From Anoplolepis gracilipes (lineage: Eukaryota > Arthropoda > Insecta > Hymenoptera > Formicidae), in the NCBI RefSeq assembly GCF_047496725.1, contig NC_132982.1:8387001-8451000 (forward strand): a stretch of DNA of 64,000 bases, written 5' to 3'. Under the pieces are notes generated by a model. The model did not search any database. It was not told where the DNA came from and worked only from the letters and a program-made list of their open reading frames with translations. This document shows positions 25,366-36,506 of the stretch, piece after piece (within the stretch, counting starts at the first letter, position 1; each line of letters opens with the position of its first letter). The position numbers and the translations under genes are program-made.

Positions 25366-28300
25366 GTGAGAGATGCATCTTTATACGACAGCAGTTCAAG
25401 TTCTTGTTCAGATTATTTGTCCTTTAAGATTAATTAATAGTTTGACATTTATACACTAGTTGTTTTTATGTTTAGACTTGAAATTAGACTATTTTCATTG
25501 TCTTATTCTTTATGATTGATTGTACATAGATTTTTTAAAGCACTGCAAATATATACAATATCAATATTAATATGATACTGAATATTGATACTTGATATTA
25601 TCTCAATATTATTTGTTATAAATATACAATGTCAGCAAATAATATTTACATGTACATATGTATATATAATATTTAGATTATTGTCAAATTATCATTATAT
25701 AATGTCAATTTTGTTGTCTAATTAATTTAATTTGTGTAATGTTTTGTTTGACAAAGGTTTCTAAATTTAACTGCATCGCACAATATTTGCTAATTATAAC
25801 TCTGCATCTATATTATTTTGTTTGTCACACACAAATGCAAAGATAGAAATGTTAATAGTGGTATGGAAGGCTTTCAGAAGTAACAGCTGAAGCACAGAGA
25901 CTGGTTGTGAATGAAATATTGATTTATGTGGGAGGCATTCCAGTAGAACCAAACACTTAATTCTATACCCTGCCTTTATCAAGCTCTAGATAAGACTTTA
26001 GTCATTCAATGTTTTATTTGGCATAAGCAATTACTGATTATACATGTATTAAATGCAAGAACAATTAATGTTACTTTATAACAGATATAAAGAATGAAAA
26101 ATTTTATATTTGTATACATATCATATTTTTTTCAACAGAAAATACGACATTGTTCTTTTTTTAAATAATCTTGTGTTAACATCTAATTAATATTATATAT
26201 ATAATTATTATTCTCAATATGTTATTATATGCAAGTTGTTATATGCATGTTATTATATGCATTCAATTTCTGGTTCACTTATTAATGATAGAGTTATTGA
26301 AAATTTTAGTGCATTAATAAATTTGAAAATTAATTCTTCCTTATAATTGTATAAAATTATAGTATCTTCAATAGAGAAATTTTGATGTAATATAGATTTG
26401 ATATAATATACATTATTATATATATAAATATAACAGGTGTAAAATTTTTGACTATTAAAAAAAAAGATTTTAACTTGGTCTTACACAAATAATTATTGTT
26501 ATACAATGTTTGTTTGCAGATGGTTTTGGAGCATTCAGAGACAGATATCCGGAATGGTGTGAAGGTAGTCAAGCTAATAATGAATGTGCCCCAGGTCAGG
26601 ACAATAATGATGGTGAATTAATGGGCCTTAGATCTCTTCGGATATCTACTCCGCCGACTAGGTCCTATTCGGATTCTGACAGTGACAGCACATGTGATTC
26701 AGTTGGTGAGTGTAAATATTATCAGAGCGTATATTTGACGAGAATTCTGTAACAATAATGCATAATAATGAAGAGTAATGTAAGGCATGAATATCATAAT
26801 ACAATGATGGTGCATCATAATAAAAAACGTGGTATAACGGTATTAAATTTCTGGTATTCTAGGTCCCGAGGAAGATAAAGATTTTCCCGTGGAAATTTTA
26901 CCTCATTTGTATCTCGGTAACGCGGCTAATAGCGAGGATCGCGAGGCTTTAGCGCGGCACAGGATACAGTACATACTAAATGTGACACCAGATTTACCAA
27001 ATGTGTTTGAAAGCGCTGGTTTAATAAAGTACATGCAGATACCAATAAGCGATCACTGGAGTCAGAACTTGGCTAGTTTCTTCCCGCAGGCAATTCAGTT
27101 CATAGGTAAGTGACAACATGGCTCAAACAATTTTTATTGAAAATATCGTAAATGTTAAAAGTTAAAAAAAAAAAATATATATATATATATATTTCTTTAT
27201 TCCAATTAATCTTAAGATATCAAAAAATAATATTATCTTTAAAATAAATCGTTTTCTTTGTTTGAAGAAGAAGCAACTTTCTTTTTTTAAAACGTTACAT
27301 GAAATATACACGAGCAAAAGAAGCAAAAGGAGAGCAAATGTTTCCCGTGAAAAGAAATTCTCACCTATTAATTGGCACCTCATACACTTTTATTTTATCT
27401 TCAATGAATGTTTCGTCATCGTACTTTCCTGACGTTCATTATATTCCGATGCGATCGTAACATCGTTTTTTTTAATGTAAATTAATTTCTCACCCACGCG
27501 AGGTTCAGCGATAATCACAAACATTTTATATTTATCAAAAGATATGTAATAACAGATTTTATGAATATACAATATAAAAAAATTATATACAAAAGATTTT
27601 TTTTACACAATTACACGAATATATATCAATCATATAATCAATATAATCAATATGTAATTGAGACGCACGTGATTTTTTTGTCCTGTGTTAATGAAAGAGA
27701 AGATTTTCTTTTTTTTTCTTCATGGTATTTTTGCTTTGCAATACAATTATCTCTTCTCTATCATCTTATTGCATGTGCATAAGAAACGCGAGCTTTTTTT
27801 TGCGTCAAAAATTCTCAGTTCGGACCGCGCTTCTTAAAGAGGATTTCCTGTTTAAGAAAGTCCCCGCGCGCACAACTTCTGAAAGGGGCATTCTTATAAA
27901 TAGGTTCGCTTAAATAGAAACTTTCCCACGTGGCGGGCAAGCTGTGCTAGACAATTAAACAACGGATGTCCGGTTAGGCCGAGAGCTATACTTAAGTCTG
28001 AATGGCGAGGCTTGGCATTGCTATTGAGCCGGTCTGGCACTTTTGACTGTCCCAACACACTTCAATGTTGGCAATCTTTTATTATCGTCGTTTACACAAA
28101 TTTGTCATGACATCCATTGTCTTCTTTGGCATATTTTTATTGTAATTTTCAAATTAATTAATTAATTAATTAACATTATATATATACAAATATAATTAGA
28201 GCTGATAGTAGTTAATTTTATATCTCACATATATAATACTAATTAAATAATATTAATTAATTTTATATCTCACATATGTAATTTTAATTAAATAATAGCT

Positions 28301-28914
28301 ATCAAAGAGAACAATGTTATATTTCAACGTTTCAAGTTTATTGTATTTCGATCCATCTGTCAATTTGAGAGCTTTGTATTATACAGACTCTAGAAAACTA
28401 TTGTAAAATAAGATTTTACGTTGTACATATTTAATAATTTTGTATTGTGAAAAGAAAACAAATGTTATATTTGCGGTAATTGATCGAATTGACAATTGTG
28501 GGATTAAAATCTGTCGTATATTTTTCAGAAGAAGCACGGAGCTCGGACAAGGGAGTGCTAGTTCATTGTTTGGCCGGAGTATCGCGGTCCGTCACAATCA
28601 CCGTGGCTTATCTCATGCACAAGTGCAGCCTCAGCCTGAACGACGCTTTCAACTTAGTACGTAGTAGAAAGTCCAATGTCGCACCGAATTTTCACTTTAT
28701 GGAACAGTTGCTCAGCTTCGAGAGGGAATTGCGAGATCGAGGGGGGGATCGGCAAAACAACAAAAACAATGATCAGAGGTGCATCGGGGCGTGTCGACCC
28801 GACGGGCCCTGTAATTGTCCGGCGCCCAGCTTTTTGAGTCCCATCGATCTGGGTCTCAGTCCTGATTCGGGAATCGAGTTCGACAGATGGGCGGCGAGCA
28901 CCCCGGCTGAATGA
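24969..28914 (+). CDS. Mkp3: MAP kinase phosphatase Mkp3 (DUSP6/7/9 type), complete
   Basis: Dual-specificity phosphatase that removes Thr and Tyr phosphates from ERK, acting as a cytoplasmic brake on Ras/ERK signalling. Exons 24969-25365, 26520-26705, 26863-27105 and 28529-28914 (all junctions phase 1, GT-AG) give 403 aa, close to the usual 380-410. The start is the first ATG after an in-frame TAA at 24,945. Residues about 15-150 form the rhodanese-like MAPK-binding domain with the kinase-interaction motif MLRRL (59-63, Arg61/Arg62). Residues 158-194 are a Ser/Asp-rich acidic linker. Residues about 203-350 are the catalytic domain: general acid Asp258 in PISDHWSQN, and active-site loop HCLAGVSRS with Cys289 and Arg295. 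All catalytic residues are intact. The C-terminal tail after about 360 is Cys/Pro-rich and variable. Identity is very secure; closest to DUSP6/Drosophila Mkp3 rather than the nuclear MKPs. Confidence 0.97.
26520..26705 (+). CDS. Mkp3: Mkp3 coding exon 2
   Basis: Residues 133-194: the end of the rhodanese-like domain (DGFGAFRDRYPEWCEG) and the Ser/Asp-rich linker. Acceptor tgtttgcag, donor G|GTGAGT. Confidence 0.94.
26863..27105 (+). CDS. Mkp3: Mkp3 coding exon 3
   Basis: Residues 195-275: first half of the catalytic domain (ILPHLYLGNAANSED onward) with general acid Asp258. Acceptor attctag, donor G|GTAAGT. Confidence 0.95.
27830..28080. other. GC-richer block inside Mkp3 intron 3
   Basis: The remaining 1423-bp intron is AT-rich, but this block has balanced composition and no open frame of note. 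It could be an intronic enhancer or an old mobile-element fragment. No motif decides between them. Confidence 0.3.
28529..28914 (+). CDS. Mkp3: Mkp3 coding exon 4 (last)
   Basis: Residues 276-403 and TGA. Carries the Cys289/Arg295 phosphate-binding loop and the variable C-terminal tail. Acceptor tatttttcag. Confidence 0.95.
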
Positions 28915-29739
28915 GACGGGCCTGGGGGGACCCAATACAAATTTTAGGTCCCTCCGTCACACGCGTCTCCTTAGAGAAAAAATCCTGATTGAAGGGTGGT
29001 TACGATAACGCGCTTTATCATTCTGATACGTGAGAGACGAGCATCGAAATCTGATTCCCCCCTCTCCCCTTCTCCTCCTTTTATCTTTGCTCCTGGTATT
29101 TCCAGATAGGATAGAATTGTTAGACACGTTCGGCGAATGCCAAGATATATGTAGCTTTTAGAGGCATCCAAAGTTAGTTACTATCCAGCACTTTTCTTCC
29201 TTCTGATTTCTTGTTTCTTCTCATCGAGCCTCTCATTCCTAGATTGATTGTCATTATAAGTTGAATTCTAAAAAAAATCAGCTTTTAGGAATACGCAGCA
29301 CTTATTCAATATTCATCATAATTGTGTACTGCAATGGATCAAGAATTTATAAAATAATTTTTAAGAATTATTTTTTAATTGAGTTTTAGAACTATTACGT
29401 GATTATAACTGTTTAATGTAGTGAAACGAAATACGCGGATAAATTTTCAACAAAATTTTGAAATAATATAAGGAATGAGAGGATTAATATGCTTGTGTGA
29501 GAGAAAGAAAATATATATTAAAGAAAAATTCTCTTTGTTAGACAATTAGCTTTTCAGCGTACGCGTTGAATAATAATGCGCTGCGAAGTATACCTGCAGC
29601 GACGAAGCTTGTCTGTCTTGTTGAAATTTTCCATTACGAAGATTTGGCACGTTACGTTACGCCGTCGAATCACGATAATATCATGCGGTCGTGTTGTGAC
29701 TTAAGGGGAGATTAGATGGTACGACACTTTTTATGCCCA

Positions 29740-29771
<32 letters not shown>

Positions 29772-30021
29772 GGAAAAGTTTACAATTCTCCTTTCTAACT
29801 TGTCGTGGCAGCAATGGACACTGAAAGTATTTTATAATCGATCCCGTAATTTCTCATCGTGCAACAGTTGCGTCGTAATCATAATTGTACAATTCTGACG
29901 TTATGCTTCCAAGTTTCGAGAAACCCTTAACGTGTACGATTGTAACGGTATGCAAGATATATCAGGATTCAGGCACTGTGTGTTCGCGAGATATGACATA
30001 ACATGTACCATCATATCTCGA

Positions 30022-30025
30022 GAGA

Positions 30026-30058
<33 letters not shown>

Positions 30059-30140
30059 TGAAAGAATGTGTGTATGTGAGAGAGAGAGAGAGAGAGAGAG
30101 AAAGTTCTAACATATATATATATATATATATATACATATA
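30022..30140. repeat. Compound (GA)n-(TA)n microsatellite
   Basis: Two GA tracts (about 30,022-30,059 and 30,078-30,101) followed by a TA tract (about 30,112-30,133). Confidence 0.93.
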
Positions 30141-30340
30141 TATTTTAATACTTCTTCCCTCGAATTCTTCAATTAATGAGGCTGTGTTTATTTTACCGCA
30201 AGCGATATTTCATGCGCGAAGTAATTTCTAAATGACGAGTTCCCACCAGGCAATCACAAGTATAGTCGAAGGTAAACATCACCGCTTAGTATACTAAGTT
30301 TCGTGGTACAAAATTAAAAGATATCCTATATATACACACA

Positions 30341-30559
30341 CAGGGGCGAATTTAAGGAAAATTTTACGCGAGCAGTTGTCAAGAATGGCCCTCACAAATT
30401 TTTTTCGCTTAAGTCGAATCGTTTACTCGTAGTAAATTCTCATTGATATTACTAATTGTAAGAAAGTGTCGAGCATTTCCCTCTTCGGAAACAAGCGTTT
30501 TCGAATTTCTAAAGGCCCGAAAAGCCAGCCATTCAAGCCGTTTCTTAAATCCGCCCCCG
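30341..30559. mobile_element. Candidate hAT-type MITE (non-autonomous)
   Basis: 219 bp bounded by imperfect terminal inverted repeats: caggggcgaatttaaggaaa on the left and tttcttaaatccgcccccg on the right, about 17 of 19 positions matching with one gap. A CAGGGGCG start is common in hAT elements. No coding capacity. I do not see a matching 8-bp target duplication, so it is degraded or the ends are slightly off. Confidence 0.5.
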
Positions 30560-31098
30560 GAATCTTTTAATCATCTGGTAGTTTGGATGAAGCTCGAGAG
30601 AGTAATTTTCAACATAGTTTGTCGACATACACACTGAAGTGACTTATCTCGCCAAGGATAATCGCCTCAATGCATTTTGACTTTCGAGATGCGCGAAAGG
30701 TATATGCACGTCGCCTCAGGTACATATGCCAGTAACTTAAGTTTAAGGGAGGATACACATCTTAGAAATCAGTGCATTTCTGTAGGGCATTCCGAATCTC
30801 TCCTGCTCATGAAAAGCCAGGCTCGTCACCGGTATAGAGAGCGGAATTAGGGAAACTAATGTCCGAGCCACTCGGAATGATGGAGATGAAGGCGTTACTT
30901 ATTTACTATTTTCATTCTTCATCAATTCGAGATGTAAAAAGTTAAAATCGGTAAAATAAAATTTAAAAAGTTAGAGTATATTATTATTATTACATTAATA
31001 ATATATTAATATTATATTAATAGATGTATTTGAAATATTTGCTGTAAAAAGTTGATTTTTTAAAGATATATATTTCTGTTAAATTATTCTTTAACTCG

Positions 31099-31162
31099 TC
31101 TATCTTTAGTAATTTCGTTTCAACTGAATTAATTCAGTTGAAACGAAATTACTAAAGATAGA
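31099..31162. repeat. Perfect 64-bp palindrome without spacer
   Basis: Each 32-bp arm is the exact reverse complement of the other, centred between 31,130 and 31,131 (gaattaattc). Pairing breaks abruptly outside the arms. A T tract and a second exact 20-bp palindrome (31,186-31,205, caaaataaaattttattttg) follow. Confidence 0.95.
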
Positions 31163-31185
31163 TACTCTTTTTTTTTTTTTTGGAT

Positions 31186-31205
31186 CAAAATAAAATTTTA
31201 TTTTG
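31186..31205. repeat. Perfect 20-bp palindrome
   Basis: caaaataaaattttattttg is self-complementary over its whole length and lies 23 bp from the 64-bp palindrome. Confidence 0.8.
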
Positions 31206-33000
31206 TTATTAAAGTAACGCCTTCAAATGATCGATTTTGTTGTCAATCAGAATCCGTCGTCATTGCTACATACATATAGAAATTTAAAAGATAATGGTTC
31301 CTGCACATTACATTTCTGCTAGCATCAGAGCAACATTAGCCCTCTTCGGATTTTTTATATAGATACTTTTCTATACGAGAACACATTTTTGGGCCTGTGC
31401 ATTCACATGTAAAACGCATTCAGCTGTACATTGCGTAACAACTCGTGTGCTAAATTGGATTCTGAATTGTATGAGAATCAGCACTATTTCTATTATCTCA
31501 CAGATCTCAGATATATATTGAAAGTTATTTTTGTAAAGAAAACGAAAAGAGAAGAAATGCATTCACATTCCCATAACGAGCCAGAATGGCCTGTGACACT
31601 GTAATTACCTTTTCATGTACTACTACATGTACTGTTCATTGAGCATAATTGAAGTTAATATGAGTGTATACAAGTGAATGTTATTTTTTTCGTGTAATAA
31701 TTAACTGCAAGAGTTATGGTAATTAATAGCTCTTGGCTACTGCAGGAGTAAATTGATATACAATTAAGGAAATATATATTTGACGTTAATGTAATAACCA
31801 TATTCTACTATTACACTGTTGTCTGTTGTATGTTTACTGGGCGCGCGATGTGCCCGAGAAATTTAATCAAATATTATGTATATTATATATATAAATTATT
31901 ATTTTATATTCGCGTCGTTGTATATATATTTTAACTAATTTTCATTATAGAAATACAACTTATCTTACCTGAACTGCAAATAATCGATTGTCATTTAAGC
32001 AGGTCATCTACATTCCACGCATGTAATTTTCGTCTCTTATTTTCCGAGTTTATTTGATAATGTAAAATAAAATATATATGCGTTACACGCACATTGTATC
32101 TGCCATATGGTAATATTAATAATTAATTTAGTTTCCATTATCTCGATGCGTAACAGTTTTAATTTTTATTCGTATTATATCGCAACCATGTTAATTAATT
32201 CATAGTTTTGTACTTCCGATATAAAATCAGTTATAAAATCTGGAATGTGTAAGAAATTTTTTCTTTGAATCTTATTATATATATGTAACATTTTGACGTG
32301 TTTGTTTATTAAAAAATATTTATACTTATTTTATAAATGAAAAATTAAAAAATAAAAATTAAAATTAAAAAATACAGTGAGAGCATTAAATACATATCAT
32401 TTTAGCTTAATTTCAGTAAATATGTATATTAAATATCTGCAAAAAGTGTTGTTTTACCTTGGTCAATTGTAACAATATTAAATTCGAGACAAATAAATTG
32501 TTTATATATCAGTTATAATTTTAATTGCACAAGTTTAGCCAATAAATTGCCAGATTTTTTAAAAGACGTGTAGTATTATAGAAATATATGTAGAGTAATT
32601 TTAAAAGTCGCGTATAACATTATATCCTTTGTATTTTTCGCAAACGTTAAATATAATTATCTCTTGTGTTTATATAAATCATTGAACACTTTTTTTTAGT
32701 ATATTCTGCAATTACATGGAAGGGCACAGCACATATCTAAATAATTAAATATGTGTTAATCATATTAAACAATTTTTTTGTAATTTTGTAATTTTTTTTT
32801 ACTATATTTTACGAATTGGATAATCAAACTACAAAACATGCATATATGTGCAAACTTACTTTTTACTTTGCACTTTTAATTGCGTTTACCAAAATTATAT
32901 AATATTAGTGCATCTTAATTTTTTTTTATTTTGTAATTATTTCCATTAATTATATATATAATCTCATATATATAATTATATATAATTTCCATTATTAATT

Positions 33001-33030
33001 ATTATAATGTCATATATATATATATATAAA

Positions 33031-33090
<60 letters not shown>
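33001..33090. repeat. (TA)n microsatellite in the PLAA 3' region
   Basis: Long, slightly interrupted TA tract just downstream of the PLAA stop codon. It would be transcribed as part of the PLAA 3'UTR if the AATAAA near 32,928 (minus strand) is used. Confidence 0.93.
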
Positions 33091-33093
<3 letters not shown>

Positions 33094-33184
33094 AATATTA
33101 TATATATAATCTTCAATCTTCTTCCGTTTAATAAAACTTATTTTCATAACAGTAGAAAAGTTGTTTCAATCATTCGTAAGCGCA

Positions 33185-33511
33185 TTAAATAATCAAATCG
33201 ATAATCTGCTTAGAACAGTTCACCAGTTTGTTTGTTGTATTAAGATCGGTCGCGCTTTCTGACAAAGTTCTAAGAATATTCAAAGCAGTTTCGGATTGTC
33301 GCACAGCGCTAATTAGTTCGTTACGATCACTAGGATCTGGTGTGGCAGCCAATAGTGTTCCCAGCCCAACTAGAGCTCTGAAAATTGCTTCGGGTTCATT
33401 CAAACGAGGCAACACGGCAAATAATACGTTCAGTACTCTTGTGCTAGCAGGCATATCGTTATACTTATTTAGTGCTACAATCAGATTTAAAATGTACGTC
33501 GATATTGCGAC
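33185..33511 (-). CDS. Plaa: PLAA coding exon 6 (last)
   Basis: Residues 667-774 and TAA: end of the PUL domain (ALVGLGTLL). The acceptor follows a long T tract. The exon opens with GTC, upstream of the first internal methionine. Confidence 0.93.
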   Translation of the reverse strand, partial: VAISTYILNLIVALNKYNDMPASTRVLNVLFAVLPRLNEPEAIFRALVGLGTLLAATPDPSDRNELISAVRQSETALNILRTLSESATDLNTTNKLVNCSKQIIDLII

Positions 33512-36506
33512 CTGAAAAAAAAAAAAAATTATTTTACAGCTTTTACGTTATTTTCATCTTATATCGTAAATGATTAGTTTGTATTATGATTATTTGAATC
33601 ATTTATCAATTAATCATGCAATTTAGGCTTTCTTTGTTTTCGATAATTATTTTAATAATTACTTAACATGACGTACTTGATTATTTTTATTTCCAAAAGA
33701 TTGCAGATCCAGCAGAGACTTCAGTATCTCATTCCGATGATCGAAACAAAGTTTCTCTCCTTTTTCATGTTGGAACATATTAGCTATCAGTCGAAAGGTA
33801 AGCATTTGATTCGAAGGAGTTGCATCAGATTTGATATGCCTTTGTATGACAGGCAGCAGTTCCTGTGTACACAATTGATCATTTATTTCCTTGTGAAGCA
33901 CAGCGAGTCTCGCTATATCTAACGCCGGGAATACTGTCTCGTTCGGCCAATCTAGAAGATTCTTTAATGCACTAATAGCACTGGCCTTAACTTCTTCAGA
34001 CACTTGACCGCCTATAAGTTTTCCTATTGCGTCTAATTTCTCCTCTGGTATTTTATACATATTTTCTTGTTTAACGTTTAATTCGTTTAACTTTTCTGCA
34101 ATAAAAATACAAAATGATATATAGGTGTATATTCTATCTTGTCTAACTATCTTAAACTTAATTACCGAAAATGGCAGACATGTTTGCTTGTTCTAGTTTT
34201 AAATACCTCAAATGAGGTATATAAGAAGGTGGTGTAGATGTGTTGGAAGAACTAAACATCGACGATTGTACAGTAACATCGGGCGTACTGGACGATGTTC
34301 CTGATCCAGGAACATATCTGTTTCCTCCTGTAAAAGGATCTACATATTGAGATCCAGTAGTCAAAACTGGAGCTGACTCAGCATTCTTTACTATGAAATT
34401 TGCAACCTGAAACAAAGTATATACAAATAATTTTGGTTCACATTTTCTAATCAAATTTGTGATTTTGTAATTATCTTTTAAATAAAATAACAAAAGAGAG
34501 TCAGAAAAGATTACATTTATCATATGTATAAATAATATTCTATATAATAATGATATATATATATATATTATATAACATAATTATATATTATATAAATAAT
34601 TGTATAATAAATTAAAATAGTGCTTATTCAAAATATATACCTGATCCAAAAATAATTGACTGAGATTATTGTCATGAAGAAACTTCTGTGCAACATGCCA
34701 GGGATCTTCATTTTTGTTATATGGAAGTTTCAAAGGCGGCACGCCGTCTTGTATATCGACCGAAAAAACATAATCATATTCTATGCCATTGTAGAGTTGC
34801 TTTCCGGATGTAGCCGCAGTACCACCAGATGCACCCATCACATCACCAACTTTTATCCACCGTTGTTCACTTTGTGACCAACTATATGCTCTAACTGCAT
34901 TCCCTTCATTCACAATCTTTGTTTGCCCATCTCGTTGGCCAGGTTGTAAAAGAACTTTTGAATCTGGTAAACTATTCACAAAATTAAAATTAATTTAACA
35001 ATATATAAGTAGAAAATTTTTACTTTATTAAAAAAAAAAAAAAAGGAAAAAAAGCGACACTAACTCTTTTATATTGATGTCTCCGATTACTTGCTCTGCA
35101 TTCAGAGTGGTAGTTGCTACTTGTTTTTCAAATGCTTCCAGCGTCTCCGAATTTGCGTATCGTTCGGGATCAGATGAGAATATCCTAACAACACCATCGG
35201 AACTTCCAGCAACTACGTCACCATTTGAGAACAACTCAATACACCATATAGATTGTGTGGGCAGAACAATTGTTTGACTTAATTCTGCATTATACCATAC
35301 TCTAATAGTTCTGTCTTCCCCAGATGAATAAACATATGTGCCATTCGGAATGGCTGCTATGCTATAGATATAATTCTCATGTCCACAATAAGTGCCTAAA
35401 CAGGTTCCAAGTTTGGCGTTCCAGTGCCTTATAGTAGCATCGTTGGCACAAGTTAAAAACTCGTCCTCTTTTATATCAACTATGTCACGAATACAGTCTG
35501 TGTGTCCTGTTAATTTATGCTGTATCGAACCATCTCTTGCCCATACTATTACTAACTTATCGGCTGATCCAGTTACTATATTGCTGTTCAATAAATCTGC
35601 CACGCACCATACTGCAGCAGTGTGACCCATGAGATTTAATTGTGGTTTACTCAAATCTTTTATGTCCCATAACTTAACGGTGAGATCCCAGGAACTTGAA
35701 AGAAACGTATCGTCCTTCTTGCCAGTCCTCAGATTGCATACAGTATTTTGATGTGCTGTTATTGTATGCACAGGTACTGTTTCATCTGTCATGTAAACAC
35801 ATATGGTATTGTCATTGCTACCAGTAATGATATAACCTTTGGGATTTCTTTCCGATGGGTTTATAACGCACACTGAACTGACAAAGTTAGAGTGACCTGT
35901 CAATACTGCACTCTGTTCATACTCGTTATCCTTCCTGCAAAATTCTGAATGTTATATGTATATTGAATATAATATTTAAACATTTATAACAGTCCTATCT
36001 GACAGTATATAATCCTTAGTTTAAACACAATAAAAAAAATAACTTTTAATATCAATATTCAGTTCAGAAAATCATACTCTACAAGAGTGATATGTATTAT
36101 ATCTCATCGACAAATATAAAACTATTTTTTAAGCCTACGCTTATTGTACATTAATTACAGACTCCAAATAAATCTAAATAGCCTTTGTTTCAAAAGAAAG
36201 TCAATATTTAAATATAATCTTGCATGCACAGAAAAGGAAACGTATCGCTCTCGTAGCTACACAGTAAGATTAAAAAAATTGGAGCCAACAAGCTGAAAAA
36301 CTCGGACGCTACAAATATATTCTCATACATGAGAGACTCTTCATACGAGCTCTCTCCGAGAGTACCAACCCGGTCGGTTTCCAAACGCGTGCGGTCTTGT
36401 CCCGGGAGGCCGACACGACGGTACCGTCAGCGAAGGTCGCCACCGCTCTCACGTCCGCGGTATGACCGAGCAGCACGCTGCTCAATTTGTACGGCGGCTT
36501 GTCCAT
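33185..36506 (-). CDS. Plaa: PLAA / Ufd3 (phospholipase A2-activating protein), complete
   Basis: Ubiquitin-binding cofactor of the p97/VCP ATPase, acting in ubiquitin homeostasis and endolysosomal sorting. Exons in transcript order: 36506-36370, 35934-35065, 34971-34641, 34406-34166, 34095-33677, 33511-33185; phases close to give 774 aa (human about 795). Residues about 5-300 form a seven-bladed WD40 propeller with repeated GH...WD-type units (e.g. LLGHTADVRAVATF, LTGHSNFVSS, MGHTAAVWCV, CGHENYIYSI). Residues about 355-447 are the PFU ubiquitin-binding domain (RWIKVGDVMG ... YDYVFSVDI ... LFLDQVANF). A DPFTGGNRYVPG linker follows. Residues about 510-774 are the armadillo-like PUL domain that binds p97. 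All three family domains are present in canonical order with no break. It is transcribed head-to-head with the small gene at about 36,790-38,458. Confidence 0.97.
33677..34095 (-). CDS. Plaa: PLAA coding exon 5
   Basis: Residues 527-666: first two thirds of the PUL domain. Acceptor ttttattgcag, donor CAA|GTACGT. Confidence 0.93.
34166..34406 (-). CDS. Plaa: PLAA coding exon 4
   Basis: Residues 447-526: end of PFU (VANFIVKN) and the DPFTGG/Ser-Thr-rich linker. Acceptor ctttgtttcag, donor G|GTAATT. Confidence 0.93.
34641..34971 (-). CDS. Plaa: PLAA coding exon 3
   Basis: Residues 336-446: LPDSKVLLQPGQRDGQTK and nearly the whole PFU domain. Donor CAG|GTATAT. Confidence 0.94.
35065..35934 (-). 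CDS. Plaa: PLAA coding exon 2
   Basis: Residues 46-335: WD40 repeats 2-7 and the start of the linker (GDINIKD). Acceptor ttttgcag, donor GA|GTTAGT. The open frame past the donor runs into low-complexity Phe codons and is intronic. Confidence 0.95.
36370..36506 (-). CDS. Plaa: PLAA coding exon 1
   Basis: Residues 1-45 plus two bases: start codon and first WD40 repeat (to RVWKPT). The donor that keeps phase is CCGG|GTTGGT, weaker than the others; a nearby TTG|GTACTC would break the frame. Confidence 0.85.

Larger units (their letters stand above)
28915..33184. other. Convergent intergenic region between Mkp3 and PLAA
   Basis: Holds the 3'UTR of Mkp3 and that of PLAA (AATAAA on the minus strand near 32,928), a poly(A) tract at about 29,747-29,772, GA and TA microsatellites, a possible hAT-type MITE (30,341-30,559) and a perfect palindrome (31,099-31,162). 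No coding frame is recognisable. Confidence 0.65.
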
